A stretch of 64,000 nucleotides of DNA from Ctena decussata. Lineage: Eukaryota; Mollusca; Bivalvia; Lucinida; Lucinidae. The DNA is taken from assembly GCA_963989385.1 (NCBI GenBank), contig OZ022501.1:24498602-24562601 (forward strand), read 5' to 3'. Of this stretch, positions 39,301-46,187 are shown piece after piece. The notes beneath the pieces were generated by a model that had not been told where the DNA came from, did no database searches, and worked only from the letters and a program-made list of their open reading frames with translations. The stretch's first letter is position 1, and each line of letters begins with the position of its first letter. A program made the position numbers and the translations under genes.

Positions 39301-42300
39301 CATGCCCTACATTTGTGTGAAGTTATTTTAAAATCCGTTGAGAAATGTAGGCAATAGAGTGATGACAAAGTTTTTCTAAAAATATGTGATGATGTTGTTT
39401 TCTCCATTATAACACTATGGGATTTTTATCAAACGCTCAAGGGCAGCTAACTCCGTAGCTGTGCTCGAATCCGGCCAAATTTCAAACTCATCCAAGCTCT
39501 TATGCATGTCATCATTACCTGCAAGTATGATAAGGATCGAAGCAAAAACAGTTGAGAAAACGTGATGACGCCATTTTCGCCATTATAACCCTATGGGATT
39601 TTTTTCAAACGCTCAAGGGCAGCTAACTCCGTAGTCTGTGCTCGAATCCGGCCAAATTTCGAACTCATCCAAGCTCTTGTGTATGTCATCATTACCTGCA
39701 AGTATGATAAGGATCTAATCAAAAACAGTCGAGAAAACGTGATGACGCCATTTTCCCCATTATAACCCTATGGGGGCTATCTGTTGCCATGGAAACCAGA
39801 GTTCTGAGCTGATCGGCACCAAAACCTAATGCAGCCTTTCCCCCACCAAAATGATGCTTCAGATAAAATTTGATTGCGATCCGCCCACTGGTCTCTGAGA
39901 TATTTATATTTGAAAGTGTTGACGCACGCACGCACGCACCCACGCACCCACCCACCCACGCACGGACGGACGACGGCTCGACTCCCATCCTATAAGCTCA
40001 CCTCTGAGCCTTCGGCTCAGGTGAGCTAAAAATATGCATCATAATGCGCAAAATACACGGCATGATTAATTACATAGTTTAACATCACCCAATAAACGTT
40101 CAATATAGCTGATTGATTATCGACTTTTTGCCAACCAGTGTGGGGAATACCTTGGAAATCCTAAGCGATGACGTCACCGCTTTTTCTCCTATAGAATGAT
40201 ACAATATTTCTTCCACTTGTTGTATGCCGTTGCCAAAGATATAGCGGACCTCTTACTCACACCGCCCCTACGGCCACTACGCTACAAGAAGTCTTTACCT
40301 TAACCTTTCCCGCCGACGGTGGATTTGGAAGCTGATCTTGTAACTTGCCATCATCTCGATATGACTGAAATACTGTCCAAAAGTCAATTTTATCTGACTA
40401 CCATGAGCCACACCGACAGAAGACGAGTCGCCAGTAATATGATACATGCACACAGATCAGCCTGCGCAATCGCACAGACTAATAAAGGCTCTGGTCAGGT
40501 TGGGCGGGTGCACACACTGATCTGAGCTTCCGCTGACCGTATATGCCCCAAAGAACCCATTTTATCATGGCACGGCGCATTTTGTGATTTAGGGTAATGC
40601 AGTTTTTTATGTGCGGCTCAGATGTGTCGGCTGCAGTAACCATATTACTGTTAGAAGTGTGCTTGCAATTTTCACTGATTTTTGTTTACAGAGTCTGAAA
40701 AATAAATTCTTTCACTTAAGCCTCGTTCACGCCACCAAAGTTTCTTTGTCACAGAATCTTTTACAAAGAAAGTTTGTCAAACATTTTGCGTTAACACAGA
40801 GCAAATTATTTGTTAATTATTTCAAAAATGTGGCATGGAATCTTTGTCAAATAAACTTTGGCAAGGAAATATTTGCTGCTGTGTTCACACGATCGAACAT
40901 TATTCGTCAAGGTTACCTGGACAAATAAACTTTGCCCATGTGAACGGCCAACCATCCCACATTTTCTTTGTTAAATATACTTTGTTCAAAATCAAACCAA
41001 TTTGATTATGAGCAAAGTTTTCTGTGATTATCTCCATAGCTAGTTTCCTTGTTACATATTCTATGGCAATTTTTCTCTTCCCACGGACAAATTTTGTTTG
41101 TCATAAAAACTTTACCATATAAATTTGGCAATGAAAATGTGGCTTATTTTTCATTCACGGGAGCAAATTTTTCTTTTCCAAACCTACTTTGTCACAGAAA
41201 CTTTACGGAGCTTAAGGCATTCATCATGAGAACCCTATTAGTCTTCATCTTTGCGTATTCTCAAAATGGTCTTAGCATGTCTTATAACGTCGCCGGTAAA
41301 CGGCTGCAACGTCGCTTATAAATGACGTCGCGGAATGGCGTAAATTTATTCAAACCGATGCTTGCTTATCAAGCGCTACTTGAAAAACGAACTCGGTAGT
41401 CAAGGACTTTTCTTATCTCATTTCAATCGACAGATCCTGTGACATAAAATATCAGTTTTTGAAAAAAATCTATGTAGTGGTAAACAAGCTATGTACGTTT
41501 AAATTTTAAAATCTGAGTTTTTTCATCGCATTCCCATTGCCGTCAATGGAAACGGCCTCAAAATTTCATGTTTTTCAATCTGATCTTGCGACTAAACGAA
41601 TTCGGTGACCTATCTTTTTTATTGCACAATTCGATGTGACACATGAAAATGCACCCCTGTGCAAATCTATGTATGTGCCATTTACGTATTCTTGACCTTA
41701 ACGTCCACGGTAAACATCTATGGTTATGTCGGGACGGTCAGTTAACCTAACCACACTATAACTATTCCTGGGCAGGCTTAGACTTCTTAAGCGGTTAGCC
41801 AGTACTCAGGAAGTTTAGACCCTCTTTTCGCAACCCACTATTCCTCAAGGTTTCTTAAATTTAGAATAGCTTATGATGAACTTACAGTTTCTTTATGTAA
41901 TAATTCTGGAAAGTTGCGACACTTTCCATTATTCGCTGTCGTATTTTTATGGGACAGCTGGGGCAATTTTCGACAGCTTTCTCCAAAAGTGGATAACTAC
42001 CCATACGTAATTCTATGTGCCAATATATGTGTCAGAACGTGCTCGCTTTAGGGTAAGTCGGGTAAATTCGGACAGCGGGTAAATTCGGACAGTGACATTG
42101 TTTCCTTTAAATGTCAGTTGTTTGGAATTAAAACAAAATTTACTGGGCAAAGAGTGAAAATCCTGATGAGACGGCTCATTATGAGTCCGTCTCATCTGGA
42201 TTTTCACTGTTTACAAGTTACCCGCTGTCCGAGGTGACCCTACTTGACCCCATCAAAAACTATTGGCACACGATCGTAATACAACTCGCTTTTTGTCAGT

Positions 42301-44916
42301 CTCAGGCTTTTATCAGTCATCATTACTAACACGTTAATTTGCACTTTCACATTGTCGATCAGTATCTATATAATAACTTGATATGAGCCGCGACGCGAGA
42401 AAACCAACAATGTGGTTGTGCGCCCAGCGCAGACTCAGATCAGCCTGGGCATCCGCCCAGTCTGATCAGAATCTTCGCTAGACGCTTAAAGGGTAGCTAA
42501 GGGACTAAGCTACCTTCATGCGGACAGTGAAGATTCTGATGAGACTGGGCGGATGCCCAGGCTGATCTGAGTCTGCGCTGGGCGCACAACCACATTGTTG
42601 GTTTTCTCGTGTCGCGGCTCATATATACTCGAAAATAAAATTAAGGGGTTAAACTTTTACCCTGCAATTTCTGGAACATTTCAAGCATTTGGTAACATTA
42701 ATCACTCCCATCTTCCATCTTATTCAGTTTGCAAGTTTTGTGCACATAAACTTTGAATCTAGAGACTTTGTCTTGACCAAGTCCAGGCTATAAGTCAAAC
42801 TACCCTTACAATGAAAATGGTTTGAATACCCATTGAGAATTGATAGTATGTCAGTTTGCTCGGGTATAACTTCTAAAATTGCTATTAGTTTTAAACTTGT
42901 CATCATGCTTGTTATAGCTTGCTGACCTTAAAAAAGGATTAAATTTGATGACTATCCAGCAATTTTGGAAAAAAAAAATCATGAGTTGACGAAATCAAAA
43001 CGTTTGGTGAATTTGCTCCTTATGGACTTTTGACCACTTTGATTTTGAGGGTAGTGTAAATTGAAGCCTGGACTTGGTCAAGACAAAGGCTATAGATTCT
43101 AACTTTATATGAACAAAACTTGCAAAATAAATAAAATGGAAGGTAGAAATGATTTATTTTACCAAATGTTTGAATTGTTCCAGAAATCACAGAGTAAAAC
43201 TTTGACCCCTTTAATTTTTTTTCGCCAGTACATATTGAACAAATTTGCTTTCTGTATTTTAATTGCCATGTAGAGTACATTTTTATGGCTGTTGGTATTT
43301 TGCGACACGGAACGGAACAGCTACCGTATAATAACTATTGGTATTTTGCGAAACAGAACGTAACAGCTACTAGCCTGCATTATCCCCGTACGCACTCACC
43401 TTTTCAGTTTACACTGGTTGGGAGCGTACAGTACATGTGCACCGTTGTCCGATGTGTATAGTGGGCAAATCTTTGTCCGTTGTTATGACCTTCAGGGTGT
43501 GTTTGTGTGAAATGTGTTTTCTTTTATTGTTTGGATGTAAACCACTTGGTAAGAGTGTTTTCTCTATTTATGTTTTCCATTATGGTCATCTTTGGAGATG
43601 GCTAAATGTTGCTTTCTTTGCTCTAAATTCGTATTTTCATCTGCAAATCACTGGTGTTTGTAATCAGATCACGTCACGTGTAACCAGAAAATCGGCCGAG
43701 TTAGCGTTTTAATTCGAAAAAAATGTTAGTTAGTCCCTTTTTAAGATAGATTAATGATCTATTAAGAGATTTACCCATGATAAGTATCCATTAAGTACGG
43801 GACGAATCCACAAGACAAGCAAAACTGAGCATCCCCAAATTTTTCTGACTGTATGGGATGTCTCACTGACAATCGGTTTTACGACCCACGATACAGAATA
43901 GTGTTTGACCCCTCTTTTGTTTTCTTTGAAAATAATTGCCCTTACCTAGCATGATATCTAACAAGATTAATTAATCCTGAACCTAAATACACCATAAAAT
44001 ATTTCTAAAGAAAACACGGTTGTTTCATATACAATTGATGGCCAATTTTGAAGAAATGGTACAGGCGCAGATTTCGAAATCGAAAGTAGAGTAGTGATTT
44101 TCTCAAATTAAATGTGAAAATAAAGCATATCATAACAATTTACAGAAAATTAAGGTGACATGTCGAAAAGATCTGTATTAAGGCTTGTCGAGCAAGCTGT
44201 TCTACCTACACTCAATGATTTTAAAACACAAAAATAAACAATTTTGAAACTTACCCGACATATTGGGACAAAGATGCGTCCACTATACAGATCGGGACAA
44301 CCGGTCACATGTACTGTACGCTCCCACCCAGTGGTTTAGTTCAGATCAATTCTCCTAACGACGTTCCCCGAGTGGCTCGGCGGTACGTAACCATAGTTGC
44401 ACACACTTGACGCCGAGTGTCCGTCCAATCCCACTCACCCTCCTGTTTTCTCAAATTAATGATTATTGATTGTTATAATAGAAGTGGTTGCTAAATTTGC
44501 ATAATAATTTACGGAATAAAGCGCAATGATAGCCTCCCTTGTCAATCTTATAAATATGCGATTTATTCCGTAGAATTTTTCTGTTCCGTTCCGCAAATTA
44601 TATGAAAGACATTTGCTTGCAGCTTATCAATGATAATATCGAGCACATGTTCATCAAAGAAGTTAAAGTGAAACTGAACAACCCCTCTGACGCAGAGACA
44701 GAGAATGGCAAGAAGGAACTTATGATAGACATCGATGGGGAAATATGTCGTCTCAAAGAACCTGAATTTTCTGTCATGTAAGTTAGAGTAGAGTCGGGTA
44801 ACTTCGGACAGGCGGATAAATTCGGACATACCATTGCAAACAGTGAAAATCCAGACGAGACGTCTCATAATGAGCCGTCTCATCAGGATTTTCACTGTTT
44901 GGCCAGTTTTTTTTTT

Positions 44917-44947
<31 letters not shown>

Positions 44948-45777
44948 TTAGTTCCAAACCACTGACATATAAAGGAAACAGTGTCACTGTCCGAATTTAC
45001 CCGCTGTCCGAAGTTGCCCACTCTCCCCTATATTCAGATTATCATATAAGTGTTCAAGCAAAAGTGCATGTCAATTTAGTTGACGCCTACTGTACTTTGC
45101 TTTAAAATGAATTCTACTCGGTGTCTACGCCAAAGTTTGATACCAAGTGAAGCACTGTGACAGTAAAAATTGAAACATATATGAATGAGCCGCGATACGA
45201 CAAAACCAACATAGTGGCATGTGCACTTAAAGGGTAGCTAAAGGTCCAACCTAACTCCATGTGGACACCGAAGAGTCTGATCACACTGGGCGGATGCCCA
45301 GGCTGATTTGAGTCTTTGCTGGGCGCACATGCCGATTTGTTGGATTTGTCATGTCGTGGCTCAGGTGAAGCCAGGCGTGGTGCTATTTCTTCAGACAAGT
45401 ACGTTTCATGTTTAAAATTTGTGATGCGTGCCGTTGGGCGTATGGTCTGTCTTCATTGCTAAAGATACAGTGAATTTTCAACTATTTGCGTTTACGAGGA
45501 TATACTTATACGTCTAGCACAAGCTCTGGTCGAGAGACTTTTCTGTATACTTGTAAACTACGAAGCGTTTTGATGTCTTGGAGAGAATCAAGTCATGAGA
45601 AAAGGTATCTTTGCTTGTTGCACATGCGAAAGGGAAATTTTATACGGTGTAATATTAGCATTTTATGCAGGTTCATGATATTTGTTTTAATTCTAATATT
45701 TCAGGCTCCATCCAAAAGTTGTACAGCTGTTTTCTTCTGCTGAAGGGACATTACTGTGGAAGCAAAATAACAGATGA
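17205..45777 (+). CDS. CERK-like: Ceramide-kinase-like lipid kinase 2, complete, 11 exons, 491 aa
   Basis: Coding exons: 17205-17340, 19088-19291, 20230-20358, 24170-24236, 29814-29959, 31203-31277, 31667-31813, 33049-33178, 34324-34537, 44623-44777 and 45705-45777 (1476 nt with stop). All introns are GT-AG and every junction keeps frame. Residues 1-114 form a PH-like region. From about 117 comes the diacylglycerol-kinase catalytic fold: glycine loop HPLSGNRSGSG (126-136), VGGDG (183-187, with D186 the expected key aspartate), GIIPAGTDNT (223-232), and the C-terminal DGE (454-456). Order and spacing match CERK/CERKL (human about 530 aa). CERK-specific agreement includes YDxxxxDxIVxVGGDG and the segment around GYGxxADxIxxSExxR. 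The family phosphorylates ceramide or related lipids at Golgi/plasma membranes. Unlike CERK, no CxxxCxxC motif is present in the 302-360 linker, which is acidic instead, so ceramide kinase activity is uncertain; a CERKL-like non-ceramide role is possible. Confidence 0.9.
17353..17575. mobile_element. Family-A MITE beside exon 1 donor
   Basis: ACCGCGACACGACAAAACCA to GTCGAGGCTCA; first base about 13 nt after the CERK-like gene 2 exon 1 donor. Confidence 0.8.
17808..17999 (+). mobile_element. tRNA-derived SINE with 14-bp target duplication
   Basis: The head has a pol III A box (TAGCGCAGTGGGTT) and B box (GAGTTCGAGCC); the body ends in CCTGATATGACTGAAATACT-GTTAAAA. It is flanked by exact direct repeats TTTAGTAAGTTTTT (17794-17807, 18000-18013). 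A second copy, minus strand, is at 49790-49950, and a body fragment at about 40355-40390. The tRNA fold is not intact, so it is not a tRNA gene. Confidence 0.85.
18441..18549. mobile_element. Family-D MITE
   Basis: 109 bp, CCCAGCGGGCACATGGCGTT to GTCAAGTGCCTTCTGGGA; centre GACGTCGATGCGACGTC mirrored. It is inserted in a dispersed repeat (CTTCCCTGGAGGAC ... CCCTTCCAAAA) also seen at 630-1000, 1655-1850, 17700-17770 and 61790-61860. Confidence 0.8.
19088..19291 (+). CDS. CERK-like: CERK-like gene 2, exon 2 (PH-like region)
   Basis: Acceptor CTTCAG, donor GG|GTATAA; 204 nt, phase 1 in and 1 out. Contains VPIDEIVDV, KITGRKDDGGFEVVGFTI and STKIQEALDQ, conserved with exon 2 of the left gene. The pattern (VPxxEI..., then a basic patch, then W...L) corresponds to the PH-like region in front of the CERK kinase domain. 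Confidence 0.92.
19896..19992. mobile_element. Family-D-like MITE with GTTGATTCAA core
   Basis: CCCATTGGGTACACAATGTT to TGTTGTGTGCCTGCT; core of GTTGATTCAA repeats around CGTCATGACG. Partial relatives at 19598-19660, 49527-49612 and 52733-52804. Confidence 0.7.
20230..20358 (+). CDS. CERK-like: CERK-like gene 2, exon 3 (glycine-rich loop)
   Basis: The acceptor follows a run of ten T's (TTTTCGGCAG) and the donor is TAA|GTAAGC. It encodes RPRKMLVLVHPLSGNRSGSG and ends in AGIETDVI. The family equivalent is RPxxLLxxINPxxGxxxGxxxY, the start of the nucleotide-binding fold. The usual Asn of NP is His here (HPLSG). Confidence 0.93.
20781..21045 (-). mobile_element. Full-length tRNA-derived SINE with 17-bp target duplication
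   Basis: On the minus strand, the tRNA-like head at 21045-20970 has an A box (TAGCGCAATCGGTAGGG) and a B box (GGGTTCGAAACC). A body of about 190 bp follows and ends AAATCAACCAA. Exact direct repeats GTGGTTCTGGGGGAGAA flank it (20764-20780, 21046-21062). A 5'-truncated copy at about 41692-41815 proves the family. Confidence 0.9.
21331..21410 (+). repeat. Dispersed tRNA-like repeat head
   Basis: GTTACCCAAGTGGCTCAGCG, TACGTAACCATAG and GCGCCGTGTGTCCGTCC recur at 44353-44600 (plus, with a longer tail) and at 22600-22860 (minus). It looks like a tRNA-related SINE, but a B box is not convincing. Confidence 0.55.
21678..22128. mobile_element. TIR element, 451 bp
   Basis: Ends GGTCCTACTAAAGACAGAAA and its inverse (TTTCTGTTTTTAGTAGGACC). 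The interior is rich in AAAAGGACTTTT and TTCGGTGCCCGAA. Confidence 0.75.
22424..23596. repeat. Region of GGAAAAATGGCTATATAG repeats
   Basis: Imperfect direct and inverted copies of TTTTCC(C/G)GG...ATGGCTATATAGT at 22440-22560 and 23390-23575, bounded by CAGCTGCTGTCAGAGAGT on the left and ACTCTCTGACAGCTG on the right, so this may be one element. 22980-23090 (minus) carries a tRNA-like piece with GGGCTCGACTCCC. A CGGAACGGAACG microsatellite is at 22598-22620. Confidence 0.45.
23597..23829. mobile_element. Hairpin MITE, about 230 bp
   Basis: Left arm AGCTGCCAGTCCATTTCCCG-TTATTTTCACG and its near-exact inverse at the right end (23795-23826). Unique-looking interior. Confidence 0.7.
23865..24141 (+). 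repeat. Dispersed repeat R, copy 2, abutting exon 4
   Basis: Same sequence as 12650-12890; its end is about 28 nt from the exon 4 acceptor of kinase gene 2. A short ORF through it (24055-24240) runs into the exon, but only the exon part is coding. Confidence 0.65.
24170..24236 (+). CDS. CERK-like: CERK-like gene 2, exon 4 (67-nt microexon)
   Basis: Acceptor ATTTACAG, donor AG|GTAAGT. Phase 1 in and phase 2 out are exactly what exons 3 and 5 require. It encodes SDKNEKRCEAVLASYDISTID and corresponds to the TExxxHAxxxxxxxxxxxYD segment of CERK in front of VGGDG. Found by phase and homology, not length; it abuts a dispersed repeat (about 23870-24140). Confidence 0.88.
24351..24459. mobile_element. 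Family-D MITE
   Basis: CCCAACAGGCACATGACTTC to GTTATGTGCCCACTGGG; centre GCGCCGTCATGACGTCGC. Confidence 0.8.
24695..24926. mobile_element. Family-A MITE
   Basis: Near-complete, TGAGCCGCGACACGAGAAAA to TCGTGTCGCAGCTCA, in kinase gene 2 intron 4. Confidence 0.8.
25150..25610 (+). repeat. Degenerate tandem repeat, about 150 bp
   Basis: Three spaced copies of GGTC...CCCGAAA...AGGTYGCCGCRACCT (25255, 25400, 25540). Confidence 0.4.
25860..26840 (+). repeat. Degenerate minisatellite, about 190-bp monomers
   Basis: About five diverged monomers. Markers are AATCTTCTTC, GCTTGAATTTGGTATGTAGC, ATTGCCTAGTGGTC and CAAGTTTGTTCAAA. The same type is widespread in mollusc genomes. Intron 4. Confidence 0.65.
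27581..27604. repeat. (CA)n microsatellite
   Basis: Twelve CA units. 26841-27580 otherwise shows only a weak direct repeat of CATGGCGACACTGTTTGCCATGCTCC-like text (27215-27240, 27388-27413; not written in full). Confidence 0.8.
28087..28347. repeat. 128-bp unit in two tandem copies
   Basis: CCGTCCRCCTAGTC-TRAGGC, CACGAACTGGGTA, AATGTCACACGCC and TTTCTGGGTTATTGAATGCT each occur twice, about 129 bp apart. A C-rich run lies in front. Not coding, despite a 140-codon ORF on the minus strand. Confidence 0.85.
29248..29355. mobile_element. Family-D MITE
   Basis: CCCAGCGGGCACACGACATC to GTTATGTGCCTGCTGGG; centre GCGACGTCATGTCGTCGC. Confidence 0.8.
29814..29959 (+). CDS. CERK-like: CERK-like gene 2, exon 5 (GGDG catalytic motif)
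   Basis: Acceptor ATTTTAG, donor CAG|GTAAAT. It encodes IVLVGGDGFYHEAVNSL, then LPIGIIPA. GGDG is the catalytic signature of the DAGK/SphK/CERK superfamily, and the following helix with HE fits the family (MFSE in CERK). A TA-flanked pogo-like MITE begins 22 nt after the donor. Confidence 0.95.
29982..30164. mobile_element. pogo/mariner-type MITE, TA-flanked
   Basis: 183 bp. Ends CAGTCAACTCTCGATATCTC and GAGATATCGAGAGTTGATTG between TA dinucleotides. The TA target and CAGT start fit the Tc1-mariner/pogo superfamily. 22 nt from the exon 5 donor. Confidence 0.8.
30757..31060. mobile_element. Family-E hairpin MITE with duplicated core
   Basis: Ends GGGGCCATATTTATAAAATA and its inverse. A 92-bp perfect hairpin (GAAGGAGATTCCCTACAACT ... 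GGAACAGTCTTTTTAGACTG) occurs twice head-to-tail, at 30808-30899 and 30900-30991. A single-core copy is at 48838-49059. Confidence 0.9.
31203..31277 (+). CDS. CERK-like: CERK-like gene 2, exon 6
   Basis: 75 nt, acceptor TTTTCAG, donor AG|GTAAGG. It completes the PAG turn as PAGTDNTIAMG, followed by DVETAALTIVKG, matching DAETSALHIVxG of CERK. TDNT replaces the vertebrate STDC, a change at the nucleotide-binding turn. Confidence 0.93.
31667..31813 (+). CDS. CERK-like: CERK-like gene 2, exon 7
   Basis: 147 nt, acceptor TTCCAG, donor ATC|GTAAGT. It encodes the segment around VGYGVWADAIHYSETRRHFE, equivalent to the LGYGFxGDxxxxSExxRW region that carries lipid-facing residues in CERK. Confidence 0.93.
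32038..32276. mobile_element. Family-A MITE
   Basis: GAGCATTCACACGACAAAAC (one short replaced patch) to GTCGTGTCGCGGTTCA, intron 7. Confidence 0.75.
32760..32970. repeat. Imperfect palindrome
   Basis: ATTGAATTTATTAAACTCGT and AACTCGTTTAAGAAATTCAA face each other; GTCATATGATAAAT flanks one side. Probably an old MITE (TCATATGAY ends recur at 32583 and 48270-48400). Confidence 0.45.
33049..33178 (+). CDS. CERK-like: CERK-like gene 2, exon 8 (linker)
   Basis: 130 nt, acceptor TGTTTCAG, donor ACA|GTAAGC. The first half (LEAFLVRSHRELNLSVEYLQP) follows the CERK strand that ends in SFLPA. The second half is a charged, probably disordered linker (KEPVDEDAENKTEE) with no cysteine, where vertebrate CERK carries CxxxCxxC. 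Confidence 0.88.
34083..34306. mobile_element. Family-A MITE beside exon 9 acceptor
   Basis: Left end shortened (TGAGCTGCGACACGATGTGC), right end TTGTCGTGTTGAGGATCA. It stops about 18 nt before exon 9, so the branch point of intron 8 probably lies within it. Confidence 0.75.
34324..34537 (+). CDS. CERK-like: CERK-like gene 2, exon 9
   Basis: 214 nt, acceptor TATATAG, donor ACT|GTAAGT, phase 0 out. It encodes DEEWKTRQDVYIGVMLYVGD and ends PEGGIGLTRFMYKC. In CERK/SphK this strand pair reads GxFLxxNxxN...DGSxDLxxIRKC; here the DG before the last strand is EGG. A family-A MITE ends about 18 nt before this exon. Confidence 0.88.
35275..35345 (-). repeat. tRNA-like SINE head fragment
   Basis: On the minus strand GCGGGTTCGAATCCGG is a perfect B box, preceded by GGCGCCGTGGACGTTCGGTT. 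No cloverleaf. It continues into a body on its 3' side to about 35110. Confidence 0.5.
36340..36392. repeat. (CT)n microsatellite
   Basis: About 26 CT units. 35360-36330 is AT-rich with a diverged direct repeat around GAGAACCTTCTGTTTTGAAA (36112, 36267). Confidence 0.85.
36806..40028 (+). mobile_element. Compound pearl/HINE-like element P4, 3.2 kb
   Basis: The 5' end AAGAGGGCCATGAGGCCCTG carries a hairpin and CGCTCACCTG. The 3' end has CGCACGCACGCACGCACCCA, CGGACGGACG, and GAGCCTTCGGCTCAGGTGAG-CTA. CTCACCTG at the start pairs with CAGGTGAG at the end. Inside are two units of a roughly 350-bp type (CTTGACCTCTTGTAC at 37009 and 37451), then a GGGCAGCTAACTCCGTAGT-type array of about 170 bp, interrupted by seven 146-bp units (38280-39380; ACCTTGACCTTGGG marker). 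Located in intron 9. Confidence 0.8.
40600..41340. repeat. Low-complexity region of CTTTGTCAAA-like repeats
   Basis: Many imperfect AAACTTTGTC/TTTGTCACAGA motifs in both orientations between 40720 and 41220; probably an old fold-back element. No coding signal despite two ORFs near 90-105 codons. 41340-41690 holds nothing assigned. Confidence 0.35.
42048..42250 (+). mobile_element. Family-F MITE, copy 1
   Basis: CGGGTAAATTCGGACAG repeats at the left, hairpin GTGAAAATCCTGATGAGACG ... CGTCTCATCTGGATTTTCAC, right end CCGCTGTCCGAGGTGACCC. Confidence 0.75.
42384..42621. mobile_element. Family-A MITE, best-preserved copy
   Basis: 238 bp with nearly perfect ends, TGAGCCGCGACGCGAGAAAA and TTTTCTCGTGTCGCGGCTCA, and an intact inner mirror. 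Useful as family reference. Intron 9. Confidence 0.85.
42636..43222. mobile_element. Fold-back element with roughly 160-bp arms
   Basis: AATTAAGGGGTTAAACTTTT at the left and AAACTTTGACCCCTTTAATT at the right. The arms continue through TTCTGGAACATTT, CTTGACCAAGTCCAGGCT and GCAAGTTTTG and their inverses. Confidence 0.75.
44623..44777 (+). CDS. CERK-like: CERK-like gene 2, exon 10 (C-terminal DGE strand)
   Basis: 155 nt, acceptor GCTTGCAG, donor CAT|GTAAGT, phase 0 in and 2 out. It encodes FIKEVKVKLNN...ELMIDIDGEI. FVEVxxVxxF...NxDGE is the conserved C-terminal pair of strands in this superfamily. Intron 9 in front of it is 10,085 nt, so a small additional exon there cannot be excluded, although the phases already fit. 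Confidence 0.88.
44786..45030 (-). mobile_element. Family-F MITE, copy 2, inverted
   Basis: Reverse orientation relative to 42048-42250, with the same hairpin. An 18-T run next to a long G run (44908-44947) splits one arm, a homopolymer expansion not present in copy 1. Confidence 0.75.
45186..45362. mobile_element. Family-A MITE, shortened
   Basis: TGAGCCGCGATACGACAAAA to GTCATGTCGTGGCTCA; about 60 bp of the left inner half missing. Intron 10. Confidence 0.75.
45705..45777 (+). CDS. CERK-like: CERK-like gene 2, exon 11 and stop
   Basis: Acceptor ATTTCAG. It completes an ATG (Met) codon across the junction and encodes LHPKVVQLFSSAEG, ending WKQNNR and TGA at 45775-45777. It matches the IRLHPxLxxLF ending of CERK/CERKL. 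The first AATAAA downstream is at about 46294, beyond a family-A MITE (45950-46187), so that MITE may lie in the 3' UTR. Confidence 0.88.
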
Positions 45778-45949
45778 AAACTGAACATTTCAAAATGGAC
45801 TTACACGATACAGTTGTTTAAAGTGAACGGAAAATATCTTTCATTCCGTTGCCAGTTGAAATAGAATATATTAACGAGGGTGCTTTTGTTCGTAAAAACT
45901 AGCCAAATATAGCATGGTCTTTCAAGTTAAAATGTATAGAACATTTAAA

Positions 45950-46187
45950 TGAGCCGCGACGTGAGAAAACCAACAATGTGGTTGTGCGCCCAGCGCAGAC
46001 TCAGATCAGCCTGGGCATCCGCCCAGTCTGATCAGAGTCTTCGCTGTCCGCATGAAGATAGCTTAGACTCTTAGCTACTCTTTGAGCACTGAAGAAAGAG
46101 TCTGGTGGAATTAGGCGGATGTTCAGGCTGATCTGAGTCTGTGCTGGGCGCACCACCACAATGTTGGTTTTCTCGTGTCGTGGCTCA
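45950..46187. mobile_element. Family-A MITE in probable 3' UTR
   Basis: TGAGCCGCGACGTGAGAAAA to TCGTGTCGTGGCTCA, 170 nt after the stop of kinase gene 2. Confidence 0.8.

Noticed and set aside
44563..45021. 152-codon minus-strand ORF
   Set aside because: It is antisense to exon 10 of the kinase and crosses a homopolymer run and a family-F MITE.
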